DNA of 36,963 nucleotides from contig ONAV01000021.1 in assembly GCA_900315925.1 (NCBI GenBank), positions 1 to 36,963 of the forward strand. The letters run 5' to 3'. This document shows, in pieces, positions 15,778-29,500 of this stretch. Position 1 is the stretch's first letter, and each line of letters opens with the position of its first letter. This DNA is from an uncultured Selenomonadales bacterium (GTDB lineage Bacteria; Bacillota; Negativicutes; Acidaminococcales; Acidaminococcaceae). The notes beneath the pieces were generated by a model that saw nothing but the letters and a program-made list of their open reading frames with translations, made no database searches and was not told where the DNA came from. Both the position numbers and the translations under genes were made by a program.

Positions 15778-17535
15778 ATGCGTGATAAAAATAGATGGAA
15801 TTTAACTGGTGAGTTTGGAGAACGAAATTGGCCTGCCAGATTGCTGGCAGTACTTTCCCTTTCCGGGATTTTAGTCATGCCTTCGTTGGTCTTAGCAGCA
15901 CCTTCCGGTTTTGAACAGGTAAATAGCGTTGCGCCGACTGATAGAGAAATTCAGCGCCGTGGAGACAATCCCGCTGCACAGCTGGAACGAAACCGGGAAG
16001 AGATGGAACGGCTGCGTTTTCAGGAACAGATTGAAGAAGACATGACAAAACGGGGTGCAAAGGTTGAACGGAAGGACACAACGTCGGAACAAAAAATAGA
16101 AGATGAAGTAACATTCCGGCTGCAAAAAATTAATATGGATGCTTCTGAAATTTTGAAGCAGGAAGAACTGAATGCTATTACATCCGCTTATCTTGACCGG
16201 GAAGTTGCGATTAAAGATTTACGGGAAATGACGGAAAAAATTAACCGTTTGTACAGTGAAAAGGGCTACATGACCTGCCGGGCGATTCTTCCGCCACAGC
16301 GCATCCATGCGGGGGAAATCCGTGTCCGGTTGATTGAGGGCAAGACCGGCTATGTAGTTGTCAGCGGCAACCGTTATACGAAAGAACGGTATATAAAAGA
16401 CTGGTTTTCTCTGAAACCGGGTGAAATAGCCAAAACAACAGACTTGAATCGGGAACTGCAACGGTTCAACGGAACCAATGACGCCCAGCTCCGGATGTTG
16501 CTTCGGGCAGGGAAGGAACCGGGCACAACGGATTATGAGATTATCATATACGAACCACAGAATCAGACGGTAACCCTGTATGTGGATAATGGCGGATATG
16601 AAACCACAGGAACTGTCAGGGAAGGTATATTTTATAATATGCGCAGTGTGTCCGGCATACGGGACAGTCTGCGCGCCAACTATCTCCACAGCCGGGGGAC
16701 GGAATCCTGGGCGCTGGGTTATACGCTTCCGCTGAACCGCAGGGGTATGAAACTGGATTTTGATTATAGTGGAAATACAACAGACGTGAAGAAAGGTCCT
16801 TTCCGCGACTGGGGCATCAAAGGACATGCAGCGGCAGCCAGTATGACGCTGCGGGTTCCGTTTCAGGTGGATGAACACAGCCGTCATGAAGCCGGACTTC
16901 AATTTCTGTACCAGAAGTCAAAGACGGACATTGGTACAAAAATACCGGGAGCACGGACTAATTTGACAAATGACAGTGTGCGCCGGTACAGCCCTTATGT
17001 ATCCTTTATCCACTATGGGAAAAGCAGCGTGCTGCATCATAGATATTCGGTATTGTTTACAAACCGGAAAAATATTGACGGGGTTTCCGATAGTCCGCAG
17101 ATTTATCAGGCCTCCTTTTTCTGGCAGAAACGCTACCACGGTGGGCAGACGATTCAGGCACAACTGGACGGACAGTGGACATGGAAAGACATGCTCTCTT
17201 CGTCAGACCGGTTTTATATTGGCGGTGCGAACAGCGTACGGGGATATGAGGAAAGCTTCCTGAGTGGAGAAAAGGGCTTCAGCGGAAGCCTGACTTACAC
17301 ACTGCCTCTTAACAAAAAGCAGACCTATCGTTTTTATACATTCCTGGATTATGGTATGGTAAGCGGGGACAGCACGTTGGAAGACCATGTACTGGCCAGC
17401 GGTGGCGTGGGCCTGTCTGCTACATTCCGTAATCTTTCTGCGGGACTTTCGGTTGGGATTCCGTTCCGCCGGAAGTTTATGGGCGAAGAAGTAAAGAAAG
17501 CGCGGATCCATTTTGCAGTAAGCGGAACGATGTAA
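15778..17535 (+). CDS. Two-partner secretion outer-membrane transporter TpsB (ShlB/FhaC/HecB family)
   Basis: The product should export the adjacent giant TpsA across the outer membrane. The ATG at 15778 is chosen because GGAGGT (15764-15769) lies 8 bases ahead; 585 residues follow. Residues 1-40 form a signal peptide with a long charged lead before LLAVLSLSGILVMPSLVLA. A Gln/Glu/Arg-rich stretch (about 55-105) replaces the plug/linker helix. POTRA-like domains span about 111-188 (from VTFRLQKINMDASE to VRLIEGK) and 190-262. The rest is beta-barrel, with the conserved VRGY motif at 487-490 (GGANSVRGYEES), as in the L6 loop of Omp85/TpsB proteins. The last residues are SGTM, without the usual terminal aromatic. 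The tpsA start is 12 bases after the stop. Confidence 0.93.
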   Translation: MRDKNRWNLTGEFGERNWPARLLAVLSLSGILVMPSLVLAAPSGFEQVNSVAPTDREIQRRGDNPAAQLERNREEMERLRFQEQIEEDMTKRGAKVERKDTTSEQKIEDEVTFRLQKINMDASEILKQEELNAITSAYLDREVAIKDLREMTEKINRLYSEKGYMTCRAILPPQRIHAGEIRVRLIEGKTGYVVVSGNRYTKERYIKDWFSLKPGEIAKTTDLNRELQRFNGTNDAQLRMLLRAGKEPGTTDYEIIIYEPQNQTVTLYVDNGGYETTGTVREGIFYNMRSVSGIRDSLRANYLHSRGTESWALGYTLPLNRRGMKLDFDYSGNTTDVKKGPFRDWGIKGHAAAASMTLRVPFQVDEHSRHEAGLQFLYQKSKTDIGTKIPGARTNLTNDSVRRYSPYVSFIHYGKSSVLHHRYSVLFTNRKNIDGVSDSPQIYQASFFWQKRYHGGQTIQAQLDGQWTWKDMLSSSDRFYIGGANSVRGYEESFLSGEKGFSGSLTYTLPLNKKQTYRFYTFLDYGMVSGDSTLEDHVLASGGVGLSATFRNLSAGLSVGIPFRRKFMGEEVKKARIHFAVSGTM

Positions 17536-17547
17536 AGGAAAAAGAGT

Positions 17548-20500
17548 ATGAGTTACTGGAACCGGCAGTTCAAAAAGCACAACAATAAATATGGTTTATC
17601 CTGTCCGGGGAAAGGAAATGACCTTTCCCGTCAGGTGCTGATGGCTCTGACTGCAGCCGGCTTTTTTATGACGCCGTTTTCGGCGTACGCGTCCGCGATT
17701 ACGCCGGCTAATACTACCCACAGCAGTACGGTGGTATCCAATGGCAATGTACATACGGTTTATGTCCAGGAGGCCAACGGCACAGTGGGGCGTAACCGGT
17801 TTACTGATTTCAGACTGGATCAGGGCAATATTGCCAATATGCAGTTTAATCAGAAGGGGAATACTGCGACTGTCAATCATCTGGTGAATCTGGTCCAAAA
17901 CAAGATTGATATCAATGGTACGGTGAATGCTGTTCAAGGCGGCACCATCGGCGGGCATCTGATTTTTGCCAGCCCGCAGGGAATTGTGGTCGGTGCCAGC
18001 GGCGTGATCAACGCCGGGCAGTTTAGCGCCATGGTACCCAGTCAGGCGCATTTTGACAAGCTGTGGGACGCCGGGATTAATAACTATACCCCTGATTTTA
18101 TATCGGAAAATCTTGCAGTTGAGGATAAAGGCGCCAAATTCGAATATGGGAAGGACACCGGAAAAGGCATAGATATTAAGGGCGTCATCAATGCGAACAA
18201 AATCCGTCTGGCTGCCAATGATATTAAAGTATCGGGTACGCTGAACAGCCAGCAGACCATTGATTATCTTGTCAATATCAGTGCAGCAAATGGAAATGGG
18301 AGTAAAGTTGAATCCGGTCTGGACGCTACCAACGGAAAATTAAGCAGAACGTTTGATGCTACCGGCGATGTCATTCTTACGGCGAAGATGGAACATGTTG
18401 CGGATGACACCACCTATTCCTGGTTGCCGGAAAGTGCGGGAAGTTCATCGGAGCAGACTGCTCTGTTACCAAACAGATTTGATGGTTCTACTGCATCCAT
18501 TGATGTAAGCGGCACAATTCAGTCGGGCGGCAAGGTGACGCTGACTGCCGATGCGAACACTACGTTTACGGAAGAACTGGGACTGGCGAATTTTGCGTAC
18601 CAGATGGGAGTTGACACCGCATCACTGTTAAGCTATCTGGGGCTTCCGTTTGATGCCAGCGTCGTGATTAAAACCAATACTTCCAAAATTAATGTGGGAC
18701 AGGCGGCACGTATTACAAGCGGCGGCGATATGAATGTCGCTGCAAACAGCAAGCTGAAGATTAAGCTGAATGCGGAAACCGGTGAACTGTATAATGACCA
18801 GAAAGTAAAGACTACGGCGACACTGGCTATGGCAAAATGGACAAACAGTGCTACTGTAGATGTGTTCGGGAAATTGGAATCTACAGGAAGCATGTCGCTG
18901 AAAGCGGATGCCAATACGGATGTTTCTGCGGTGTCCAAAGCGGCGACCCGGAAAGCGTCAGAAGTAGTAAACGGCGTGGTCAATTTTAAAGATCATGATG
19001 TGCCGGATAAATTTGTAGGCCTTGGCTTCTTATATGGGGACAGTCTGGCTGCCGTGCGGATCCACCGTGTTCAAAACGCAGAGAACGAAAATGTCAACCA
19101 GATTGTAAGTGGCGGGACTTTTTCGGCGACGGCAAACCTGAAATCCAAGCTTAGTCTGGATGTTACGGCCACTTCATCCAGCGCGCCGCAACCAACCGAT
19201 GATGCGAAGATGTCTACTGCCATCGGAATCATCGTGGACGACGGGGATGCCCGTGTGGAAATTGATAAGTCTGTAAGGGCGGCAAAAATTGATATTACAG
19301 CAAAAAACAGGATTTCCGATACGCTGAAAGCAACCAATCAGCTGGGCGAAGCCAATGTTTCCAATGCACAGCTGAATCCCTGGTTTGCGTTCAAGCAGCC
19401 GGCAATAACATCAGGCTTTCGTTCTATGGTTAGTTCAGGGTTGGGAAGCCTCATTGGCAAAGCCAAAAACCGGCTGGGAATGGAGGAGCAGCTTGGAGGA
19501 AATGAGGGTGTTCAGGGGCTGTCAATTTTTGATGACTTCCACCCGGGGGTCAGCTTTGCTGTGTTGGGGCAGGAAAATACCGCGTCTGTCCGTATCGGTG
19601 AAAGCGCAAACCTGCAAACGGTAACCCAAACCGGAATTACTCCGGATATCAATATTACAGCCAATGTCGGGATTGATTTGCTGCATATAAACTCCATTAG
19701 CGGAGAGAATAACCAAAAAAAAGCAGGAGATTCAAACAATAATCCTACGATGATGCTGGATTTGGCCGTAGGGGGCAGCCGTATCAATAACAGCGCTTCG
19801 GTTACACTGGAAGGCAAAGCTGGGGCCGGTTCCGGCTCTACTCCGACCTATGCTGGGCAGATCAACAGCGCAGGAAAAGCTGTTATCAAAGCCGATGCAG
19901 AGATGGCCTATGATCACTGGGATGCGCAGGTAGATGCCTGGTTAAGTTCGTGGGAAAAATTAGGAACCTCCGTAAAGACACTACTGGGTCTGGGAAGCGA
20001 TACCGTTCCGGGGTGGCAGCAGAAGAAACAAAATCTTACCCAGTTGGAACAGGATTTGAAGACATGGAAACAGACGATAGATAACTTAAAAACAAAACGT
20101 GAAAACGGCACTATCACCCAGAAAGAACGTGAACAACTCGCGCAGCTTGGGCAGTCGCTTTACAACAATCAGACTAGTGTACTGGATATTGCCAGAAGCG
20201 TATTGCTTGCTGGTGATCCACGGCAGGATATGACGCTTTTAAAAAAGGCGCAGGATGCCTATGCTGTGTATAAGAGTCTGCAGGGAGCGCTACGTATCAC
20301 TAAAGGCTTTTTGGATCCGGCTTCGTATACAAACTACTATACCCGCACCACACTGGCCAGTTCAAATGAACAAGAAGGAAAAATGGATCTTTCCGGCTCG
20401 CTGGCCTTGCATCTTTTGCGGAATCGCGCCGTGGTAATGGCTGGCGAAGGAACGAGGATTACAGCGGCCGGGGACCAGCAGATTCATGCCGGAACGAAAA

Positions 20501-23500
20501 CCAATGCTATTTCCGTTACAGGCTCCGGAGGGCCGTATGGTACAGCCAACAGCACGACCGGAGCGGGTGCCGGTGTTGCGGCGTCCTACCAGAATATGCG
20601 GGGCGAAAGCCTTGTCGTAATTGGGAAGAATGCAGAACTGTCGGGGCGTAATGTTGCCATTGATTCTGGCAATGAATATGCCCAGCGAAGCATTATGTAT
20701 ACCGCCGGTGTAGCGGATAAATCCGGCGTTACCGGCATGCTGAATATTATGGCGGGCCGGAGCAATTCTATTGTATCGGTAGATGATGAAGCGCGGCTGA
20801 ATGCGACAGATGGAAACATTGATCTGCAGGCTAAAAACGATGTGGGGGCAACGGGATATGCCGGAGGACTGACAGTCGGCGGAACCGGCTCAACGGCTAC
20901 CGTGGGTGTTGGTATTGATGTAATTTCTGTGGATGCTAACACAATGGCTGTGGTAGCGGATAATAATATTAATGCGTATAGCTCAACCTCTACTACGGGC
21001 ATGACGGAAGCGCAAAAACGGCAGGAAGTGGAAACGGCTATCGCGCAGATCCGTAGCCAGGGTGAAGCTGAGATTGCTTCTATGACGCTGAGCGCAGAGG
21101 TCAAAGCGGCCATCGCGAAAGAAGTCGATGAGGACGATAGCATTGCGGCGGACCAGAAAGCAACAGAAAAAGCAAACCGTGAAGCGGAGGAACTGAACAA
21201 CAAAAAAGAACGCAAACAGGAAGAAATCGAAGCCCAGATTGCAGCAAAAGAAGCAGAACTTGCCCGCTGGAAGGAAGAAAAACTGGCAGCGGAGGCAGGT
21301 TATGCCCTGACGTCTGCGGAAGAGCAGGAGATTATTGACGCGGTAAAGGCGGATACTTCGGTTACGGAAGCCAACCGGGAAAAGGAAATTCTCCGCCGGC
21401 AGGCTGCAAGGCTTTCGGAAAAACTGGACACTCGTCTCAGTACCGAGCAGAAAAGTCAGATTTCGGACACGATTGCCAATGAAATCAAGGCGGAAATTGA
21501 CACCCTGATCCGAAACGGCAAACTGCAGGAAAGCGGGCGTGCGGAAAAAACTGCTGAGTTAAGGCAGAGCGAATATTATATTGATCGGGCCAACCAGCTG
21601 AAGGTGCAGGCATTAAAGGACCGTAATGCCGATGACAAGGTGTCCGATACCATAAAAAAGGCAACCGCGCTTACATACCAGATTCTGGATGATATGACAG
21701 CAGCCCAGTATAACCGGGATAAGATCAGCAGGGCGCCTGGCGCGACGAATCCGCCGGCGACGCTTGCCAATGAAAAAAACAGGATCAAAACCATGGTGGG
21801 TTCCACGGCTACGGCAGCAGGAAACACGACCGTGGGTACAATGACTGCCAGAAACGTGAATGTGAAAGCCACAACCGACGGTTCTGTGGTAAGCCTTGCG
21901 CTGGAAGGCGCTATGGTCACGAATAGTGACACTGGTATCAGAAAAGTATTTGACTGGTACAATGATGCGGGTAACAGTGTTGGAGAATTTCTCAACACAA
22001 ATGTGGAACGGGTGCTGAAAATTCCGGAAAAGTGGGCGACACAGTTTTTAACGCGTCAAATTTACAAATATGAAAAAACCTATCCGCCGTCTCCGAATTA
22101 TCCCGCGCAGAATATGAGTGATACGTCCAATCATTGGACAGGAGTGGGCAGTTTTGCCTGGAATGCCAATGACGGGAATACGCTGGCTGTAATTGACCGC
22201 AGCCTGATTAAAACGGAAAATCTTTTTCTGGAAGCAACGGATGACATGCTGAACGTGGCGGTTGCCGGCGGCGGGGCGATGAACTGGCTTGGCGCTGGCA
22301 GAAACGATTCGTATAATGTGGCGGGCAATCTGGGGCTTGCCTTGAATAACGGAACGAGGAATGTAGATTCCGTCCTTCGTAAGTCTCGTGTAGAAAACCT
22401 TACAAGCGGTTCTCTCAAGAGCCTTTCCAACATTGCCAGAAAGACAGGAGGCGATGTTTCTGTAGGTGCAGGCGTTTCCCTGACAAATGCCTCTTCCGAT
22501 ACGCAAATTGATGGCGGCTTGTCCGTATCGTTCAACAGAACGGTTAATAATACCCATGCTTATCTGCTTAATAATACCATTGCCAACACAGGCGCCAATG
22601 GCACTGTGTTGTCTAACTATGCCTTCAGCGGCCAAAATCAATTTGCCGGGGGCATCAATGTGGAATTGGGTTTCGGCATGGGAGAGGGTACCTCCTATAA
22701 TGTTGGCGGCAGCGCGGCTTACAGTGAACTGAAAAATAACGTGGAAAGCGGTATCTCCGGCGGATCATATACCGGTATGGCCGGCGTGGATGTAGAAGCC
22801 GTTAAATCGGACAAACAGAAAAATATTGCCGTTACGGCCTCGGGCACGATGGCAGAAAATTCCTATGGAGCCGGCATATCCTTTGCAGTCGGAAACCATG
22901 ATAATACAGCCCGTGCCTTTTTACAGGGCGTCACGATGACCGTGGATAAAAAGGGCGATGCCTATGTGCTGGTTCCGGCAGGAAAGCAAACGGAGGACCG
23001 CTATAAGAATAAAACGTTCTACCGTAAAAAAGAAGACGGAACCTTTGAAGCGGTTTCTGCTACGAACGGGAAATATACGTTTACAAAAAAAATACAGACT
23101 ACGGATAAAGACGGGAAGGTCGTAACCAAAACGGTAACCAGTGAGGTTACGGAGCTGTATGTGCGGGAAAGCAACTATGATGGCGGAGTCCGGGTTGAAG
23201 CCGGTGATGCGAAAAATGAAAGCCATTGGCAGCAGCATCTGGCGGAACACCGGTTGGACCCCACCGGTGACAGCTATTTCAAGTACCTGAATGATAAAAA
23301 TTACAATGTGCAGAAAAATGACGGTGGCAGTTCTGTCTGGAATATAGCGCTGGGGATGGAAAAAGCCGGTACCGGCGGCGCCGGTGTGGGGGTTGCGATT
23401 AACGCCCAGAAGGATACCATTGCGGCGGATCTTACCGGAAGCCAGATTACCGCGTCCAGCGTAAACGGCAGAGCCCTTAACAGTCTGGATACCACGTCGG

Positions 23501-26500
23501 TTGCCGTAGGCGCTGCTGTGAATACCGGAAGCGGAAATACCGGGATACGCGTTAGCGGATCTGGTGCGGTGAGTGTTAATTCCACAAACAATACCAACAA
23601 GGTGACCTTTGCCAATAACACGGTCAACGCAGATACGGTGATTGGGGCGGCGGAAAATAAAGCCAGCATTTTAAACGTTGCGGTTCAGGTTGCAGCCAAA
23701 GCAAACGGCGCCGCAGACGGAATCGCCTGGGCGCATAACGATATGGATAATGCCAACGGCGTCTATCTAAACGGCGGCACGTATTCGCAAAAAGGCAGCG
23801 GCAGTGTTCCGCTGGAGATTCTGTTGTACAGCCGCAATTCTGCCGGGGTAGGCGTTGCGGCTGTGGGCGCAGCCGGTTCCTATGGAGAAAACGGAACCAG
23901 CCTGCTGACGGCGGCCGGCTCGTTTGCCTTGAATTTCGGCGCCAACAGTACAGAAGCGGTGGTTGGTAATACGGCGGATCCCATTGTGTTATCCGGCGTG
24001 CATAAGCTTCGCGTATTGGCTTCCGATGAAAAGATGAACCGTTTTACGATAGCCGGTGCGGTTGACCTTGCAAGCAATGCGTCGGTCGGCGTAGGTGCAT
24101 CGCTTGCGATGACCGATGATACGGTGCTGGGGAACGACGGAAAAGAAAAGGATAAAGAAAAAATACGGGCTGAGATTAATAACGCACGTATTACAACCGC
24201 GAAAAAACAGGACGCCAATGCGGACATTACAGTCAATGCAACGGATACCTCGGCACTGTCCAGCACGGCGGTTACCTTTGGACTGATTTCCACTAAAGAT
24301 CAAACCTTATTAAACGGGCAGGCGGCAGTTTCTACGGTCTATTCGAAGAAAGCGACGAGAGCAGGCATCAATAACACGGAAATTGATGCCTGGCTTTCCA
24401 ATGCTTCGAACGACGATAAAAAAGGCAGCGGCACCTCCCTTGTTACGCTTAACGCGCGGAATGCGACGGATTTTTATAACATCAGCATGGTTGGGGCGCT
24501 GGGGGGCTCAAGCAAATCTGTTGGCGTGGGGGCGGCCATTTCCACAAATAAGCTGTATCAGACGACAGAGGCTGTATATGCCAACAAGGATAAACCGGAA
24601 ACCGTATCCCATGCGGGCAATGTGGCTATCTCGGCTCTGGGTACCGGAAGTCTCTTTACGTTAACTGCCGGCGCGGCCGCGAGTGCTGCAGGTTCTATTG
24701 TGGAAATCGGCGGTTCGCTGTCCTATAACTACATCAATAACGAGACCCGGGCGAAGATGCACAAGGTGAATTTACGCAGTGAGGATAACATCGGCGTTGT
24801 CGCCCAGTCGGATTTGGCTGATTTTACTTTTGCCGGCGGAGTTAACGTTGGCGGCAAATTCTCCGCAGGCGCATCGGTTGTCATTAACAGTTTTAATGAT
24901 ACAACAGAAGCGTTGGTAGAGGGGAGCAGTCTGACCGCAAAAGCCGGCGGAGGCTATAATGCGGACGGCATTGCGGTTTCCAGCGAAATGAAGACGGACG
25001 GGATGGCTCAGCACTGGTATGATGCGATATTTGCCAGTTCCGAGGCTTTAAAAAACAATCGCGTTGCGTCTCATAAAAAAGGCCTCGTAGTTGACAGTTC
25101 CTCGACCCATTCCATCAGTTCGAATCTGGTATGCGGCGGGGGATCTAATGGATTTTTGACCTTTGAAGGTACATTTGCGCAGAATTACATTGACGGTAAG
25201 ACGATTGCGGTCCTTTCGGATACTGATGTGAACGCAGCAGAAAATACGTTAAATGCAAATCAGAATGTGCACGTCAACGCGGCAGATTTTAATAATATCG
25301 GTACATTCGAAATTGGCGTTGCGTTTTCCATTAATACCGCGGATGCAAATGCAGCCGGCGGTGAGGGCGGAAATCCCGGCGGTGATGCTGGTGCTGGCGG
25401 TGGTGATGCTGGTGCTGGCGGCGGTGCTGCCGGGGGCGGCTTTTTTAAGGCAATGGGAGCCTTTGTAGGAAACCGTTGGAAAAACTTCGGTAAAGGCTTA
25501 AGCAACTTAGGCACTTCGGTTTCCGGAAGTTTGGGCAACGGGTTTATGGCCAGTGTGGGATTGACGGAAAACGGAAATACCATCAACCGGACCGTATCTG
25601 CCGTGGTAGACGGAAATACGGCATTCACAACTGACAGTACGGTGGAAGATAAGCATAAATCGCGCATCAAGGCAAAGAATTTGTCGGTTACCGCTGCTTC
25701 CAAAAAAGCAATTGTCAATACTGCTCTGGCTGCCGGCGTATCCCTGTCAGGGAAAAGTTTCGGCCTGGCTTCCGGTGTAAACCTGATTGATCATACATTA
25801 GATGGTACTACCAGTACCAGGGTTTCCAATGCAGACATCACCTTTGAAGATAAAGCGGATATAAAGGCGACCGATTCCGCAGACAGCTACCTGGTGACGG
25901 GGAATGTGGAATTTGTTTCCAGTGGGGCGGCTGTGGGAGCATCCTGGGGCCGGCTGAAACAGAATGCTACGGTTACCACGGATGTAAAAAACAGTACAAT
26001 TACGAGTACAAAGACGGATTCTGCCGCAACAGTTAGCGCGGACAGCGCGATTAATGTAGACGAGCTTCTGGTTTCCATAGGGATATCTGCAAAAAACGGA
26101 GGTTCACTGGTGGGCACATGGGGTTCTACCGCCTTTGACACCTCGGTGAAAACGACGGTTGATTCTTCTTCAATTACGGCGGATACCATCCGGATCCAGT
26201 CTCAGGACACGATCAAAAACAAAAATATAGGCGGTTCGGCTAATTACGGTACATATCTCGGCGTGGGCGCCAACGTGATAACCAGTAATATCCGGAACCG
26301 TGTGCATACGGATGTGCTGAACAGCACGTTGACCGCGAAAAAGACGATTGATGTGAATGCCATTGAACAGCGGGATATTGCCGATAAATTGTATAATCTC
26401 AGCTTAAGCGGGGGCGTGGACTGTGTCGGCATAGGACTTGGCATCAACGTCATTTCGGTAGGAATTAACCAACCGGATCCGAAGCCGAACACAAATAGTA

Positions 26501-29500
26501 ACAGCAACAGTAATACCCAGACAAACGCGGAAGCAGCCGATGCGTCTGCGAAAGCAGCGTTAGCAGCACAAGAGGGGCTTTATCAGAATAAGTATGCAAG
26601 CAACACGTTATATGACAAGTTGTTAGATACGTTTGGTACGGACCTGGCAACGGGTGCAACGTTAACGGATGAGCAGAAGACCGCAGCCAAAGAAAAAAAC
26701 AAAAATGGTACGAAAAAAGATAATACATTGCCTACAGGCGTTCATGTCAACCTGACGAATGCAACGGCGGATGCCGGAACAACCGGTGTCACTTCAGTAA
26801 AAGCGGAAGAAAAAAACCGAGTTGAACTGACGGCCGATGCGGCAACGCTCAGTATTGGCAATGCAGCGATTGGGGTGGATAATGCGTTCCTTGATCTGGC
26901 CCATGCGACAGACATCACTTTGGACAAATCGAGCCTGAAAGGTAAGGAAGTCAAGGTCGGCACGTTCCTGGATAATAATCCCCGGAGCAGTTCGGACAAA
27001 TACGCAGGCATTGACAACGTTACCTATGCCGCTTCCATCGCCATTTCACCGACGACATTGATTTCTGGTGCGGTGAATGTTGTCATGAATAAAGTGAATA
27101 TCACCGGCACATCCGGTATTACTGTAAAAGATACGGATATCGTGGCAGAAGGCGAAGATGATAACGGTAATGTGACCATTGAAACAAACGATAAGACCAA
27201 AGCTGCCACCCATTTGTTCGGCGTGGCCGGTTCTACGATACTGGGTGTAAACACCATCTGGTCCTGGGTTCAGAATACCCATACTATGGGTATATCCTTT
27301 GAAAACACAAACGCTAACGCCGTGAATACGGTTTCGGGTAAGAATATCTTTGTGGGATCCAAAAACACGACAAATTTGAGCGCCCAGGGGACCGGCGTCG
27401 CGGTGGGCGGTGTTTCGGTTGCGGTAGCGAATACAAAAGCAACAGATAACAGTAGTGCAAAGATTGATGTTATCAATAAAACCGGTGGCGGAACCTACAA
27501 ATTCAAGGCGGATCAGGAGATTTCCTTCGGAGCCTATAATGCTCCCGAATTGAAAGCGGATCTCAACAATGTTGGAATTGGAATCGTCAATGCTTTGGTT
27601 TCTTATACTACAGCGTCGGCAGAGTCCAAAGCTTCGGTCAAGGTAGGCGATAACAATACATTCACCGCAAGGAATGTAGGCTTTGGCGCTTATGTGGGAA
27701 GCACAAGCACGGGCAATCCCACCGTTTGGGCGGATCAGTGGAGCTTCGGCATCGGCGGAGTGGACCTCGGAACTGCCGGTGAAAACGCAACAGCCAAAAC
27801 AGCGACCAGTGCAACTGTCAATATCGGCAACGAAACCTATATCAAAGAAGCTGATTCGGGTAATGAAATCAAACCGTCAGAGACGAATCTGGTCATAGAA
27901 GCGAGAAACTACGCCAGCCGGAAAGTGAAAGCGAAAAACATTGGCGGATCTATTATAAAAATATCCGTAAACGGCGTGGATGCCATTGCGGACGCACAGG
28001 ACACCGTGTCTGTATCGGCCGGCGGCGGCAAGGTCGAAAGCCTGGATATGAGCGCGGAAGGGCTGTCCTATTCGGATACCGAAGCGTATTATTTTGGCGT
28101 AGACCTGATCGGCGGCGGGGCCGGCGCGAAGGGATATAACTATTTTAAAAACGGGGCGGACGCAACCCTTTCCGGAAACTGGACTGCGGAACGGGTGACC
28201 GTCAACGCGGTGCAGCAGGACGCAGTAGATACCACGGCCGAAAAGGATGGCGGCGGTGTTGCTAACTACGGAACGATGCGTGGCATTGTGGATACTACCA
28301 GAGTAGTTGGCGAGAATACGCTGCCGACTCAGGCAAAGGTCAGCGTGGCAGACAATGCAACGATTCAGGCCGGTGTTTTAAATGTTCAGGCCAAAAACCT
28401 TGTCAACACTCAATACAACAAAAAATACACATATCAGGTCCAGGGTAACGGCGCTCCGGTTTTGGGCGGAGGCACTGCAGCGACCAGTACTAACACCATA
28501 TGGAAAGACGCCACTGTAAATATTGGAAAGAATGCCAGTATCACTACCAGCGGGTCACAAAATTACGATGCCTATTCCGATGCAAAACTGGATAACGCAG
28601 TATACAGTTATCTCTGGGGTGCTTTTGAATCGGCGGATTCCTATGCGACTACTGACGCAAAGTTTACAAATAAAGTAAATGTTGAGGAAGGCGCCACTCT
28701 TAAAACCAGTACTGAGAATCTGACTGACAGAAACGCATCAAATGATTCTGATCACAGTATTACGCTGGCCGCTTCTGACAAGACGGACAGTAAAGTTTTT
28801 TCTGAGGTTCATCTGGCGGCGGTCCTGGGAATTGCTTCACTTGCCGATGCAACGAACAAGGTTGTACGTAATAACGAGGTTAATCTGAGTAATAACGTGA
28901 TGATCCAAAGCGCCGGCGATTTAAACCTGTATGCCGGAAATTCTGGGACCTATGGAGAATCCACGCTCAACCAGGGCTCGTATGCGGAAGGTTATGTCAC
29001 TTTAATTAATGCAGGGGTAAGGCCGCGTTACGTCACTAACTCTCAGACTACTAACCAGGTTATTATTAATTCCGGAGCTGTCGGCAAAGCTATTGAGAAT
29101 ATTGATCTGCAGGCGATTAAAGGAAAAGTTAACGTTTACAAAATGGCCAAAACGTACCGTTCTGAAAACGAACAGACAGCGTTAAGGCAGGCTATGCCCA
29201 AAGAAAGCAGTGTAACCAATACCAATATTGGCGTTGTAAAGGTAGACGGCAGTCTGACCTCCGGCCAGCGTAACAAGCTTGTCGTTGATATCAGCGGAAC
29301 TGACGTCCCAAATACAGAGGGTATGGTCAGAGATGATGGGGTTCAAAGCGGCGGATATACCGTTTCTGTGACCAATGGGAAAACCGGTGACGAACAAGAA
29401 GACTACAGTGATGAAATCCAGGTAACAACAGGGACGAGAAGCTATGCGAACGATCTCGCAAAGCGCTGGGAAGAACTGAACGTACTGATTAAAGCCCAGG

